A program made the translations under genes and the position numbers. From Acidobacteriota bacterium (GTDB lineage Bacteria > Acidobacteriota > Terriglobia > UBA7540), in assembly GCA_003165615.1 (NCBI GenBank), contig PLWR01000230.1, positions 1 through 5,128 on the forward strand: a stretch of 5,128 nt of DNA, written 5' to 3'. Every line of letters starts with the position of its first letter. Position 1 is the stretch's first letter. The notes beneath the pieces were generated by a model. That model ran no database searches. It saw only the letters and a program-made list of their open reading frames with translations, and was not told where the DNA came from. Of the stretch, positions 1 to 5,128 are shown piece after piece.

Positions 1-2
1 TC

Positions 3-86
3 GTGGACTTTGACGGAACCCTGCCGCGCTTCGATGGACAATTGCCTACACCGGCAGTCAAGGTGTATCTTATAGGGCGGCCCTGA
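3..86 (+). CDS. Possible 3' end of an upstream gene (partial, unidentified)
   Basis: An open frame enters from the left edge and stops at TGA 84-86, giving about 27 residues that end in AVKVYLIGRP. The alternating hydrophobic pattern near the end resembles the last beta strand of a beta-sandwich domain, as at the C-terminus of many glycosidases, but this is too short to identify a family. Frame 2 closes almost at once (TGA 11-13). Frame 1 stays open to TAG 73-75 but reads as a less protein-like peptide. The fragment contains DFDGTL, which resembles HAD phosphatase motif I; that motif belongs near an N-terminus, not about 25 residues before a stop, so I do not call it HAD. A gene reading rightward here would lie upstream of the glycosidase pair in the same direction. 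Confidence is limited because only the tail is visible. Confidence 0.35.
   Translation: MDFDGTLPRFDGQLPTPAVKVYLIGRP
5..23 (+). repeat. Left arm of a 19-bp inverted repeat spanning the window
   Basis: GGACTTTGACGGAACCCTG at 5-23 is exactly the reverse complement of 5098-5116. The match stops on both sides. The left arm lies in the putative end of the upstream gene. Confidence 0.7.
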
Positions 87-101
87 GGTCGATAGGGAAA
101 A

Positions 102-134
102 TCCGGATGCGATAACCCACTGATCGCATTCGGA
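102..134. terminator. 12-bp inverted repeat; terminator-like on the minus strand, or an operator
   Basis: Arms at 102-113 (TCCGGATGCGAT) and 123-134 (ATCGCATTCGGA) pair over 12 positions with one G.U and a 9-base loop. On the plus strand the stem is preceded by AAAA but followed by CTTGCTG, so it is a poor intrinsic terminator for the gene ending at 86. Read on the minus strand the stem is followed directly by TTTTCCC, which is terminator-like, yet no leftward gene is visible to its right. It could therefore block antisense transcription, end the upstream message weakly, or be a regulator-binding palindrome for the glycosidase pair. The inverted repeat itself is certain; its role is not. Confidence 0.5.
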
Positions 135-295
135 CTTGCTGTGCATGACTTCTCCAGTTTGACAAAGGGCGGAATTGGCGGGAGCGGACAGCCCGTACTG
201 GTCGAACGCGGGAATACCGTTCTCCCCGCAAGAACGTAGAACCATCAACCCCAGCGTTTTCCGCCAGAACCAGCGTCGGAAAATCAACTTTATTC

Positions 296-300
296 AGGAG
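296..300 (+). promoter_or_regulatory. Ribosome binding site of the first glycosidase
   Basis: AGGAG lies 7 bases before ATG 308. The surrounding string GGAGAATCGCCATG reappears almost unchanged before the second glycosidase (GGAGAATCGACCATG), which supports both start choices. Confidence 0.8.
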
Positions 301-307
301 AATCGCC

Positions 308-1822
308 ATGCTTCGTCGCCCCATCTGGTTTCATCCGCTCGTCTTACTTTCAATGTTCACTGCCTTTCATGCGCTCCGGGCGCAAGACGCAGCCATCACG
401 GTTCAGGCGCACTGGGACAAAGTTGTCCGCGTTTCTCAGACAACACCGACCCTTATGATGGGAACAGGACCGGGTGTTTGGCGGGGATCACCGCCTCATG
501 ACCTGGTCTTCCGCAGCATCAAGGAACTGGGCGCTGACGATGTGCGCTATGCCGGCGGGGGATCCGTCTACGCGCACTACGGGGTGGCGGAATTGGCGCC
601 TCCCACCGCTACCACCACCTCATGGGATTTCTCCCAAGCCGACCAGGTGACGGAGGACGTCATGAACGCCCTCCAGGGGCATAAGGTGGTTCTGAATTTC
701 ACCACGATCCCGGAATGGATGTTCAAGGATAAGGAACCCGTGCACTACCCAGCGGATCCGACCAAAATATGCTGGGATTGCGCGCCCGGAAAGGAACTGC
801 GCGATCCCACTTACCGCGAAGTTGCGGATTACTTTGCCCGCGTGGTGAGCTGGCACGTTAAGGGTGGTTTTACCGATGAACTGGGAAAGTGGCACGAGTC
901 CGGCCACCATTACAAGATTGATTACTGGGAGGTTTTCAACGAGCCCGATCTTGAGCACGGGTTCAGCCCGCAAGTCTACACCAAGCTTTACGACGCGGTG
1001 GTGGAAGCGATCCACAAGGTCTCGCCGAACACGAAGTTTGTGGGCATGTCCGATTCCTACCCCGCCGGGCACCCGGACTTCTTCCTGTACTTCCTCAATC
1101 CCAGGAATCACAAGCCGGGAATCCCGCTCGACATGATCTCCTACCACTTTTACGCGGTGCCCGGAACCGATGAATCCCCGGAAATTCAGCAATTCACTTA
1201 TTTCTATCAGGCCGACAAATTCCTTGAAATCGTTGGCTATATCGAAAGCATCCGCAAGCAGTTCTCACCCGGGACGGGCACCATGGTGAACGAAATCGGC
1301 ACGATGCTGCCGGAAGACTGGTCGCAGTCGAAGCCGAATTACGTTTTTAAACCCATCCGGCCCACCTATTGGAATCTCTCCGCAGCCACCTATGCCTATG
1401 TCTATGCGGGACTGGCCGCGCGGGGGATCGATGCGGCCAATGAGTCGGGATTACCCTCTGGTCCCGGCATGTGGCCGAGCATTTCCCTCACCGATTGGGA
1501 TACCGGCCAGCCCAACGCGCGGTTCTGGGCTCTCAAGCTGATCCACGATAACTTTCGGCCTGGGGACAAGATTGTGAATTCCGAAAGCTCCTCCGGCTCC
1601 GTGATGACGCAAGGGTATGTGACCAGCAGCGGAGAACGAAAACTTCTGATCGTGAATAAGCGCGACCACGAGCTTCAACTGACTTGGCCAGAGGCTAAAG
1701 GCGGGAAGCTGGAAGTGGTTGACCAGACAACCGCTTCCAATCCGCCGGCCTCGAGCCATATCGAAGGCGAGAATTTTAAGTTGGGAGGGTTCGGCGTGGC
1801 GGTAGTGACGCTGCCGAATTAG
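308..1822 (+). CDS. Exported clan GH-A glycoside hydrolase, GH39-like (paralog 1)
   Basis: A 504-residue protein, predicted to be a secreted or periplasmic retaining glycosidase that cleaves glycosidic bonds in a polysaccharide or oligosaccharide. Residues 1-25 form a signal peptide (MLRR, a hydrophobic core, then HALRA before QDAA); there is no lipobox cysteine. The TIM-barrel part spans about 36-400: an N-terminal strand with LGADDVRYA (about 74-82), the acid/base motif YWEVFNEPD with Glu212, SYHFYAVPG (about 278-286), and the nucleophile motif MVNEIGTM with Glu329. The NEP motif followed about 117 residues later by a strand-end Glu is the clan GH-A pattern; the overall shape and length fit GH39 (beta-xylosidase and relatives). 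About 400-504 look like a C-terminal beta-sandwich. The only two cysteines are C155 and C158, as CWDC. ATG 308 has a good ribosome site and a leader matching its paralog. GH39 contains several activities, so substrate cannot be read from sequence; a related clan-A family is possible. Confidence 0.85.
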   Translation: MLRRPIWFHPLVLLSMFTAFHALRAQDAAITVQAHWDKVVRVSQTTPTLMMGTGPGVWRGSPPHDLVFRSIKELGADDVRYAGGGSVYAHYGVAELAPPTATTTSWDFSQADQVTEDVMNALQGHKVVLNFTTIPEWMFKDKEPVHYPADPTKICWDCAPGKELRDPTYREVADYFARVVSWHVKGGFTDELGKWHESGHHYKIDYWEVFNEPDLEHGFSPQVYTKLYDAVVEAIHKVSPNTKFVGMSDSYPAGHPDFFLYFLNPRNHKPGIPLDMISYHFYAVPGTDESPEIQQFTYFYQADKFLEIVGYIESIRKQFSPGTGTMVNEIGTMLPEDWSQSKPNYVFKPIRPTYWNLSAATYAYVYAGLAARGIDAANESGLPSGPGMWPSISLTDWDTGQPNARFWALKLIHDNFRPGDKIVNSESSSGSVMTQGYVTSSGERKLLIVNKRDHELQLTWPEAKGGKLEVVDQTTASNPPASSHIEGENFKLGGFGVAVVTLPN

Positions 1823-1855
1823 TCGGCGCAGCGTAGCCACAACCAAACACGTCTA

Positions 1856-1883
1856 GTAGGGTCTGGGCTTGCCCTGCCCCTAC
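1856..1883 (+). repeat. Palindromic intergenic repeat, copy A (REP-like)
   Basis: The sequence starts GTAGGG and ends CCCTAC, with an inner GGGC-TT-GCCC hairpin; two mismatches interrupt the stem. A second copy, in reverse orientation and 27 bases long, lies at 4895-4921. Shared features are the GTAGGG/CCCTAC ends and the GGCTTGC centre. Copy A lies between the two glycosidase genes and could stabilise or attenuate a joint transcript, but it lacks a T-tract. The open reading frame of the second glycosidase extends back into it through a TTG at 1869, which I regard as accidental. Confidence 0.6.
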
Positions 1884-1925
1884 AAGTTTCTGTGCGCACG
1901 ACCGCAGGAAAATCATATGCCATTT

Positions 1926-1929
1926 GGAG
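1926..1929 (+). promoter_or_regulatory. Ribosome binding site deciding the start of the second glycosidase
   Basis: GGAG lies 8 bases before ATG 1938, inside a string nearly identical to the initiation region of the first glycosidase. A rival ATG at 1917 also has an AGGA (1906-1909) 7 bases upstream, but using it would put seven extra residues (MPFGEST) before the MFRR signal-peptide start that aligns with MLRR of the first protein. Confidence 0.7.
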
Positions 1930-1937
1930 AATCGACC

Positions 1938-3452
1938 ATGTTTCGTCGTATAAGAACGTTGTGCCTTTTTCTTTCACTCCCACTCTTCATGACGATTGCC
2001 GCCTTTGCCGCGGAAGAGCCACCCGTCAAGATAGAGGTTAAGTGGGACAAGGTAATTCGGGTATCGAAGACGATCCCAACAATTTTGTACATTGGAACTC
2101 CCGTGACCAAGCGCGGCGCGCCGCTTCACGATCCCATGCTCAATGCCATTAAAGAGCTGGGGGCTGATGACGTGCGGTACGCGCCCTGCAACCTCTATCC
2201 GCGCCTGTCGATTGCGGAGCTTGAGCCGCCGACGAAGACTTCAACGTCCTGGGATTTCTCGCTCATTGACCCCTATACCGAGGACGCCCTCAGCGCCATC
2301 AACGGTCACCCCATTGAATTGACCCTTAGTACTATTCCGGAGTGGATGTTCAAGACGCCCAAGCCGGTGGCTTACCCGTCCGACCCCGAGCAGCTTTTTT
2401 ATGATTACGAGCAAGGCAAGGAATTGCGCGACCCCACCTACCGCGAAGTGGCGGACTACTATGCGCGCGTGGTGGGTTGGTACGTAAACGGCGGTTTCAC
2501 CGATGAACTGGGAAAATGGCACTCCTCCGGACATCACTACAAGGTGCAATATTGGGGGGTCTTAAACGAACCGGATATCGAACATGGTCTGAGCCCGGAG
2601 GTCTACAGCGGGATCTACGACGCCGTGGTGAAGGCCGTTCACAAGGTCTCACCGCAAACCAAGTTTGTCAGTATGTCGAGTTCCTATCCCGGCAGCCAGT
2701 CGAAGTTTTTCGACTACTTCCTGGACCCACGGCATCATCAACCGGGCATTCCTTTGGATATGATTTCTTATCACTTCTACGCCGTGCCGGGCTCGACCGA
2801 GCCCGCGTCCGTTAACCCGTTCACATTCTTTGATCAGGCGGACCGGTTCCTGGAGGTGGTGGGATATATCGAAACCCTGCGCCAGCGGCTTTCACCCAAG
2901 ACGGGCACGATGGTGGATGAGGTCGGCACCATGCTGCCGTCGGATTGGGATCAGGGGAAACCGGGTTATGTCTTCAAGCCCATTGAGCCTGCCTACTGGA
3001 ATCTTTCCGCGGCAGTATACGCGTACGTCTTTGCCGGACTGGCGCGCCAGGGGATCGATGTGGCCACCGAATCGCTGGTACCGGCCTATCCTGGCCAATT
3101 CCCCAGCATTGCCATACTCGATTGGAACAACGGCGAACCTAACGCGCGTTACCGCGTGCTCAAACTTATGATCGACAACTTCCGGCCCGGGGACAAAATT
3201 GTGGACACCCAGAATTCCTCAGGGGAAGTGATGACGCAAGCCTTCGTCAGCAACAGCGGAGTACGCAAGCTGCTGATCGTGAACAAGCGCAACCGTGAGT
3301 TTCAATTGACCTTGCCTGGGCTCAAAGGCGGAAAGCTGGAAGTGGTCGACCAGACCACCGGCTTCAATCCACCTGCTTCCAGCACAATGGAAGGTGATAG
3401 TTTTAGCTTGGGCGGCCTCGGCGTGGCGGTGGTAACGCTTCCCAAGAAATGA
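1938..3452 (+). CDS. Exported clan GH-A glycoside hydrolase, GH39-like (paralog 2)
   Basis: A 504-residue paralog of the preceding gene, aligning over its full length with about one single-residue gap and an extra C-terminal lysine; by eye about two-thirds of positions are identical, higher from 160 to 290. It has a signal peptide (MFRRIR, a hydrophobic core, AAFA before AEEP). Catalytic candidates are Glu211 in YWGVLNEPD (acid/base) and Glu328 in MVDEVGTM (nucleophile); both are intact, so it should be active by the retaining mechanism. The C-terminal part (about 400-504) again looks like a beta-sandwich and is strongly conserved with paralog 1. Differences cluster at about 82-94 and 148-160, probably substrate loops near the barrel's N-terminal side; the CWDC of paralog 1 is FYDY here, while a lone Cys84 is specific to this copy. 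It starts 115 bases after paralog 1 and may be cotranscribed. The open frame reaches back to TTG 1869, but ATG 1938 is preferred. Substrate is unknown. Confidence 0.85.
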   Translation: MFRRIRTLCLFLSLPLFMTIAAFAAEEPPVKIEVKWDKVIRVSKTIPTILYIGTPVTKRGAPLHDPMLNAIKELGADDVRYAPCNLYPRLSIAELEPPTKTSTSWDFSLIDPYTEDALSAINGHPIELTLSTIPEWMFKTPKPVAYPSDPEQLFYDYEQGKELRDPTYREVADYYARVVGWYVNGGFTDELGKWHSSGHHYKVQYWGVLNEPDIEHGLSPEVYSGIYDAVVKAVHKVSPQTKFVSMSSSYPGSQSKFFDYFLDPRHHQPGIPLDMISYHFYAVPGSTEPASVNPFTFFDQADRFLEVVGYIETLRQRLSPKTGTMVDEVGTMLPSDWDQGKPGYVFKPIEPAYWNLSAAVYAYVFAGLARQGIDVATESLVPAYPGQFPSIAILDWNNGEPNARYRVLKLMIDNFRPGDKIVDTQNSSGEVMTQAFVSNSGVRKLLIVNKRNREFQLTLPGLKGGKLEVVDQTTGFNPPASSTMEGDSFSLGGLGVAVVTLPKK

Positions 3453-3513
3453 TGTGTCGCAAGAGGGGGAGTTTTCCAGGCAGGCAGCGCAGCGCGGAGC
3501 CGAAAGAGAAAAT

Positions 3514-3539
3514 CAAAACGCAAAGCGCAAAACGCAAAG
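3514..3539. repeat. 12-base direct repeat, two copies
   Basis: CAAAACGCAAAG occurs twice with a 14-base period, separated by CG, in an A-rich stretch. A third, weaker echo (GTCAAAG) follows. Function unknown; it is typical of slippage-prone intergenic sequence. Confidence 0.6.
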
Positions 3540-3569
3540 GTCAAAGTTGCTGACCCCAAAAACAATGGT

Positions 3570-3599
3570 GGCGCATACACTTAAGCCCACGTATGCGCC
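3570..3599. terminator. 9-bp hairpin between convergent genes, possible terminator for the symporter
   Basis: GGCGCATAC (3570-3578) and GTATGCGCC (3591-3599) pair perfectly around a 12-base loop. Read on the minus strand, which carries the symporter transcript, the stem is followed by ACCATTG and then five T residues. A delayed T-tract and a large loop make a mediocre intrinsic terminator. On the plus strand C/G-rich sequence follows, so it is less convincing for the glycosidases. Its place between converging genes supports a termination role. Confidence 0.45.
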
Positions 3600-3636
3600 C
3601 CCCGCGGGCTTTCGATCGGCTCTCTTTTCCTCCCAC

Positions 3637-3664
3637 CTGCCTACTGCCTATTGCCAACTGCCTA
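3637..3664. repeat. Degenerate CTGCCTA heptamer tandem repeat (4 units)
   Basis: Units are CTGCCTA, CTGCCTA, TTGCCAA and CTGCCTA: three perfect copies and one with two changes. The array ends 7 bases before the symporter stop codon, in its 3' untranslated side. No function is visible; copy number may vary between strains. Confidence 0.6.
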
Positions 3665-3671
3665 CCGCTCT

Positions 3672-4700
3672 TCAGAACATCCCGCCCATCGCCAGCACTA
3701 CCATGGCCAGCACTACGGAGATAACAGCCGACATCAACATGCGCTTGGTCCTGGGCGTGGTGTCATCCCATTCGCCGGAAAAAAGGCCGAGCATATTTGA
3801 GGCCAGCACGGTTGATGCTATGAGAAACGCAAAGCCGAACGACGTGCCGGCACCGCTAAAGAATGTTGTGCCCATTCCGTAACCCAAAACTCCACCCAAC
3901 CAAAGTGCCGCCATCGCTGCTCCCATGGTGGCATCCTTCGGCCAACCCTGGATCCCATACAACGACCAGGTTCGATTGCGGAAAAGAAGGTAGCCGCAAT
4001 AGAGCAGGTTGGGAATAAAGCCGGCGGCGAGAACAAGCATCCAAACCGCGTATGTCGAGAACGCTGGCTTCGCGCCCAGCTCCACGCTTCTCGCCTGGAG
4101 GGGCCCGCTGAAAGCGAAGCCGAAATTCAGCAGGGCGCCGAATACTCCCGTGAAAATGCAAATCCCCAGGCCCGCGGCAAAGCTCATTTTGGGCTTGGTA
4201 GACCGGTCATTTTGAGACGCTTGCTCCTTTTCACGCCTCAGCCCGGCCATTCCGTACAGAACCATCGCCACAATCAAAATCGGCAGGCTGATCATCAGGG
4301 CAATGCCCCTCGGCCGGACCAACTCCGCGGGATTGAGGACCAACATGGGGATTAACGAACCCAGGAAGCCCGTCAGCCCCACGACCACAGCGATCGCCAG
4401 CGCCATTCCCACCGCTTCAATGCCCAATCCAAAAGTGGCTTGGGCGATGCCCCATAGAAAGCCGAAAATAAGGGCGGGGAGCAATTCCTTGATGGGCGCG
4501 CTTGTGTACAGTTCCCGAAGGTGCGGGACGAACGTCAGGGTGAGCAGTAAAGGCAGAACGACCAGTGCCAAAAAGGTAAAAAACAACCAGATGTTCTCCC
4601 AATGCCACCTGCGTGCATGCTTCATCGGCCAGGCAAAACTGCCATTGGCTAAGCCACTGATAAATATTATGGTCATCCCGAAAAAGAACAACTTGCTCAT
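3672..4700 (-). CDS. rhaT: L-rhamnose:proton symporter, RhaT family
   Basis: A 342-residue inner-membrane permease of the drug/metabolite transporter superfamily, close to the 344 residues of E. coli RhaT, which imports L-rhamnose (and lyxose) with protons. Ten hydrophobic segments are visible at about 4-24, 36-56, 73-92, 97-121, 133-153, 172-194, 216-240, 258-282, 284-307 and 320-341. Family resemblance, from memory of E. coli RhaT, is clearest in the first loop (KHARRWHWENIW against KKVKKWSWETMW), FGFLWGIAQATFGL in segment 3, the GVFGALLNFGFAF stretch of segment 6 and the GEWDDTTPRTKR loop before the last segment (KEWNNAGRRP in E. coli). ATG 4700 is chosen over the ATG at 4739 because GAGGAG lies 11 bases before it and the extra 13 residues are not membrane-compatible. 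It is convergent with the glycosidases, in its own transcription unit. Many environmental RhaT homologs are untested, so another deoxysugar or sugar is possible. Confidence 0.85.
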   Translation of the reverse strand: MSKLFFFGMTIIFISGLANGSFAWPMKHARRWHWENIWLFFTFLALVVLPLLLTLTFVPHLRELYTSAPIKELLPALIFGFLWGIAQATFGLGIEAVGMALAIAVVVGLTGFLGSLIPMLVLNPAELVRPRGIALMISLPILIVAMVLYGMAGLRREKEQASQNDRSTKPKMSFAAGLGICIFTGVFGALLNFGFAFSGPLQARSVELGAKPAFSTYAVWMLVLAAGFIPNLLYCGYLLFRNRTWSLYGIQGWPKDATMGAAMAALWLGGVLGYGMGTTFFSGAGTSFGFAFLIASTVLASNMLGLFSGEWDDTTPRTKRMLMSAVISVVLAMVVLAMGGMF

Positions 4701-4711
4701 AATAGGTTTTT

Positions 4712-4717
4712 CTCCTC
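4712..4717 (-). promoter_or_regulatory. Ribosome binding site deciding the symporter start
   Basis: On the minus strand GAGGAG is followed by 11 bases and ATG 4700. No comparable site precedes the alternative ATG at 4739. The spacing is slightly long but within the workable range. Confidence 0.55.
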
Positions 4718-4751
4718 GCGCCACAAAGAACAAGTGCATTTAACGAGCAAG

Positions 4752-4780
4752 AGAATAGCCACGTGCGACGGTAAATGCAA
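4752..4780 (-). promoter_or_regulatory. Weak sigma70-like promoter candidate for the symporter
   Basis: On the minus strand TTGCAT (4780-4775) and TATTCT (4757-4752) are separated by exactly 17 bases. The -10 matches consensus at 4 of 6 positions and the -35 at 3 of 6. A start near 4745 would give a leader of about 45 bases before ATG 4700. A match this poor can arise by chance. Confidence 0.25.
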
Positions 4781-4846
4781 AGGTATCTTCCGGTATGACA
4801 AAATGGCGCCCTGCCGCTCTGTAACGCTTTGCACGCGGATTTGGAG

Positions 4847-4865
4847 CGGTGGTCGGTGACCGCCG
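4847..4865. repeat. Short GC-rich hairpin
   Basis: CGGTGGTC (4847-4854) pairs with GACCGCCG (4858-4865) over 8 positions, including one T.G wobble, around a 3-base loop GGT. It lies 24 bases left of the palindromic repeat copy B. There is a TTTT just after the stem (4867-4870) on the plus strand, so it could also act as a terminator of rightward transcription, though no rightward gene precedes it. Confidence 0.5.
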
Positions 4866-4888
4866 GTTTTGAAAATCAATGACTCTGT

Positions 4889-4927
4889 CTGGTTGTAGGG
4901 TGCAGCAAGCCGTACCCCTACAACCAG
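4889..4927 (-). repeat. Palindromic intergenic repeat, copy B (REP-like)
   Basis: CTGGTTGTAGGG (4889-4900) and CCCTACAACCAG (4916-4927) form a perfect 12-bp stem around 15 bases. The reverse complement of 4895-4921 shares the GTAGGG/CCCTAC ends and GGCTTGC centre with copy A at 1856-1883. The outer six base pairs are not shared, so the common unit is about 27-28 bases. Confidence 0.65.
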
Positions 4928-5097
4928 GGCGGCAGAGCCGGTGGTTTGCTGCGCGACCGATTTGGGGCAATTTGGAAAAGCCTGGTCATGGACCGGCGCC
5001 ACAAAAAAATCTTCCCCCCTGCCTGGGCGTGGCAGAAAATGCAGGTGACGACTGGTAATGTTTGCGTGGTATCTTTCCCCGCACAGCGGGTGGAGGT

Positions 5098-5116
5098 CAG
5101 GGTTCCGTCAAAGTCC
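5098..5116 (-). repeat. Right arm of a 19-bp inverted repeat spanning the window
   Basis: CAGGGTTCCGTCAAAGTCC is the exact reverse complement of bases 5-23. It lies in sequence with no convincing gene. A perfect 19-base match in 5 kb is not expected by chance, but its origin (dispersed repeat, recombination, or an assembly edge effect) cannot be told from this window. Confidence 0.7.
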
Positions 5117-5128
5117 GATGGTTTGAGA

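Larger units (their letters stand above)
87..307. other. Leader region upstream of the first glycosidase
   Basis: These 221 bases separate the putative upstream stop from the first glycosidase start. They hold the inverted repeat at 102-134 and a TTGACA at 159-164 that matches a -35 box exactly. No good -10 hexamer lies 16-18 bases downstream of it, so I do not assign a promoter. Open frames here on both strands run into the glycosidase gene in the wrong frame and show no family resemblance. Any promoter for the pair should lie in this region, but I cannot place it. Confidence 0.4.
3453..3671. other. Convergent intergenic region with short repeats
   Basis: These 219 bases separate the second glycosidase from the convergent symporter gene. 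They hold a perfect 12-base direct repeat CAAAACGCAAAG (3514-3525 and 3528-3539), a hairpin at 3570-3599 and four heptamer units at 3637-3664. An open frame crosses the region into the symporter on the opposite strand, but its composition is low-complexity and it has no recognisable domain, so I call no gene here. Confidence 0.55.
4740..5128. other. Region without a convincing gene, upstream of the symporter
   Basis: It holds a weak promoter candidate, two hairpins (4847-4865 and 4889-4927) and, near the right edge, one arm of a 19-bp inverted repeat. Leftward open frames across 4697-5002 are arginine- and proline-rich translations of the palindromes and resemble no family. A rightward frame from ATG 4988 is open to the window edge (47 codons), but it lacks a clear ribosome site or recognisable motif, so it is not called as a gene. 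Confidence 0.5.

Noticed and set aside
3..35. DFDGTL at the left edge, resembling HAD hydrolase motif I, and the same hexapeptide when the right edge is read on the minus strand.
   Set aside because: At the left the frame stops within about 25 residues, whereas HAD motif I lies near the N-terminus of a much longer protein. At the right it continues into sequence with no HAD features. The shared peptide is just a translation of the 19-bp inverted repeat.
159..187. TTGACA at 159-164 as the -35 of a promoter for the first glycosidase.
   Set aside because: The bases 16-18 positions downstream (around GAGCGG) do not resemble TATAAT, so only half a promoter is present.
1810..1832. Hairpin across the first glycosidase stop codon (GCTGCCGA with TCGGCGCAGC).
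   Set aside because: The stem has a 2-base bulge and no T-tract follows, so it is a poor terminator; part of it is coding sequence.
1869..1937. N-terminal extension of the second glycosidase to TTG 1869.
   Set aside because: The extension is encoded partly by the palindromic repeat, has no ribosome site, and would bury the signal peptide. The paralog alignment and GGAG support ATG 1938.
4701..4739. Symporter start at ATG 4739.
   Set aside because: It has no purine-rich site upstream, while ATG 4700 has GAGGAG. The added residues do not match the family N-terminus.
4303..4743. Long rightward open frame opposite the symporter.
   Set aside because: It is antisense to a well-supported membrane protein. 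Its lysine/proline/asparagine-rich translation is what the complementary strand of hydrophobic codons would give, and it matches no family.
4988..5128. Rightward open frame from ATG 4988 to the window edge (47 codons).
   Set aside because: It has no clear ribosome site and no recognisable motif, and it overlaps the inverted-repeat arm. It could be the start of a gene cut by the window, but the evidence is insufficient.

Overview
The window looks like chromosomal DNA from a Gram-negative soil-type bacterium. Moderately high GC, exported glycosidases with no surface-anchoring motif, a rhamnose-type permease and intergenic palindromes of the 'GTAGGG...CTTGC...CCCTAC' kind together suggest Acidobacteriota. 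That assignment is inference from style and gene content; no rRNA or other phylogenetic marker is present.

Layout: bases 1-86 hold what may be the last codons of a rightward gene. A 221-base gap follows, with a 12-bp inverted repeat. Two rightward genes come next (308-1822 and 1938-3452). They encode tandemly duplicated, exported clan GH-A glycoside hydrolases, best described as GH39-like, each exactly 504 residues with the start chosen here. The 115-base gap between them carries a palindromic repeat. Then comes a 219-base convergent intergenic region with a 9-bp hairpin, a 12-base direct repeat and a degenerate CTGCCTA heptamer repeat. A leftward gene (4700-3672) follows, encoding a 10-segment membrane protein recognisable as an L-rhamnose:proton symporter (RhaT family). 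The last 428 bases have no convincing gene; they hold a possible promoter for the symporter, two hairpins (one a second copy of the palindromic repeat) and one arm of a 19-bp inverted repeat whose other arm is at bases 5-23.

Taken together, the window looks like part of a carbohydrate-use neighbourhood: two secreted or periplasmic retaining glycosidases would trim a plant or microbial polysaccharide, and the symporter would import a released deoxysugar. The symporter is convergent with the glycosidases, so any link is by proximity, not a shared transcript. I see no phage, CRISPR, transposase, toxin-antitoxin or defence genes, and nothing I would call a new system. The most notable points are the paralog pair with its duplicated translation-start region, the CxxC present in only one paralog, and the 19-bp terminal inverted repeat.
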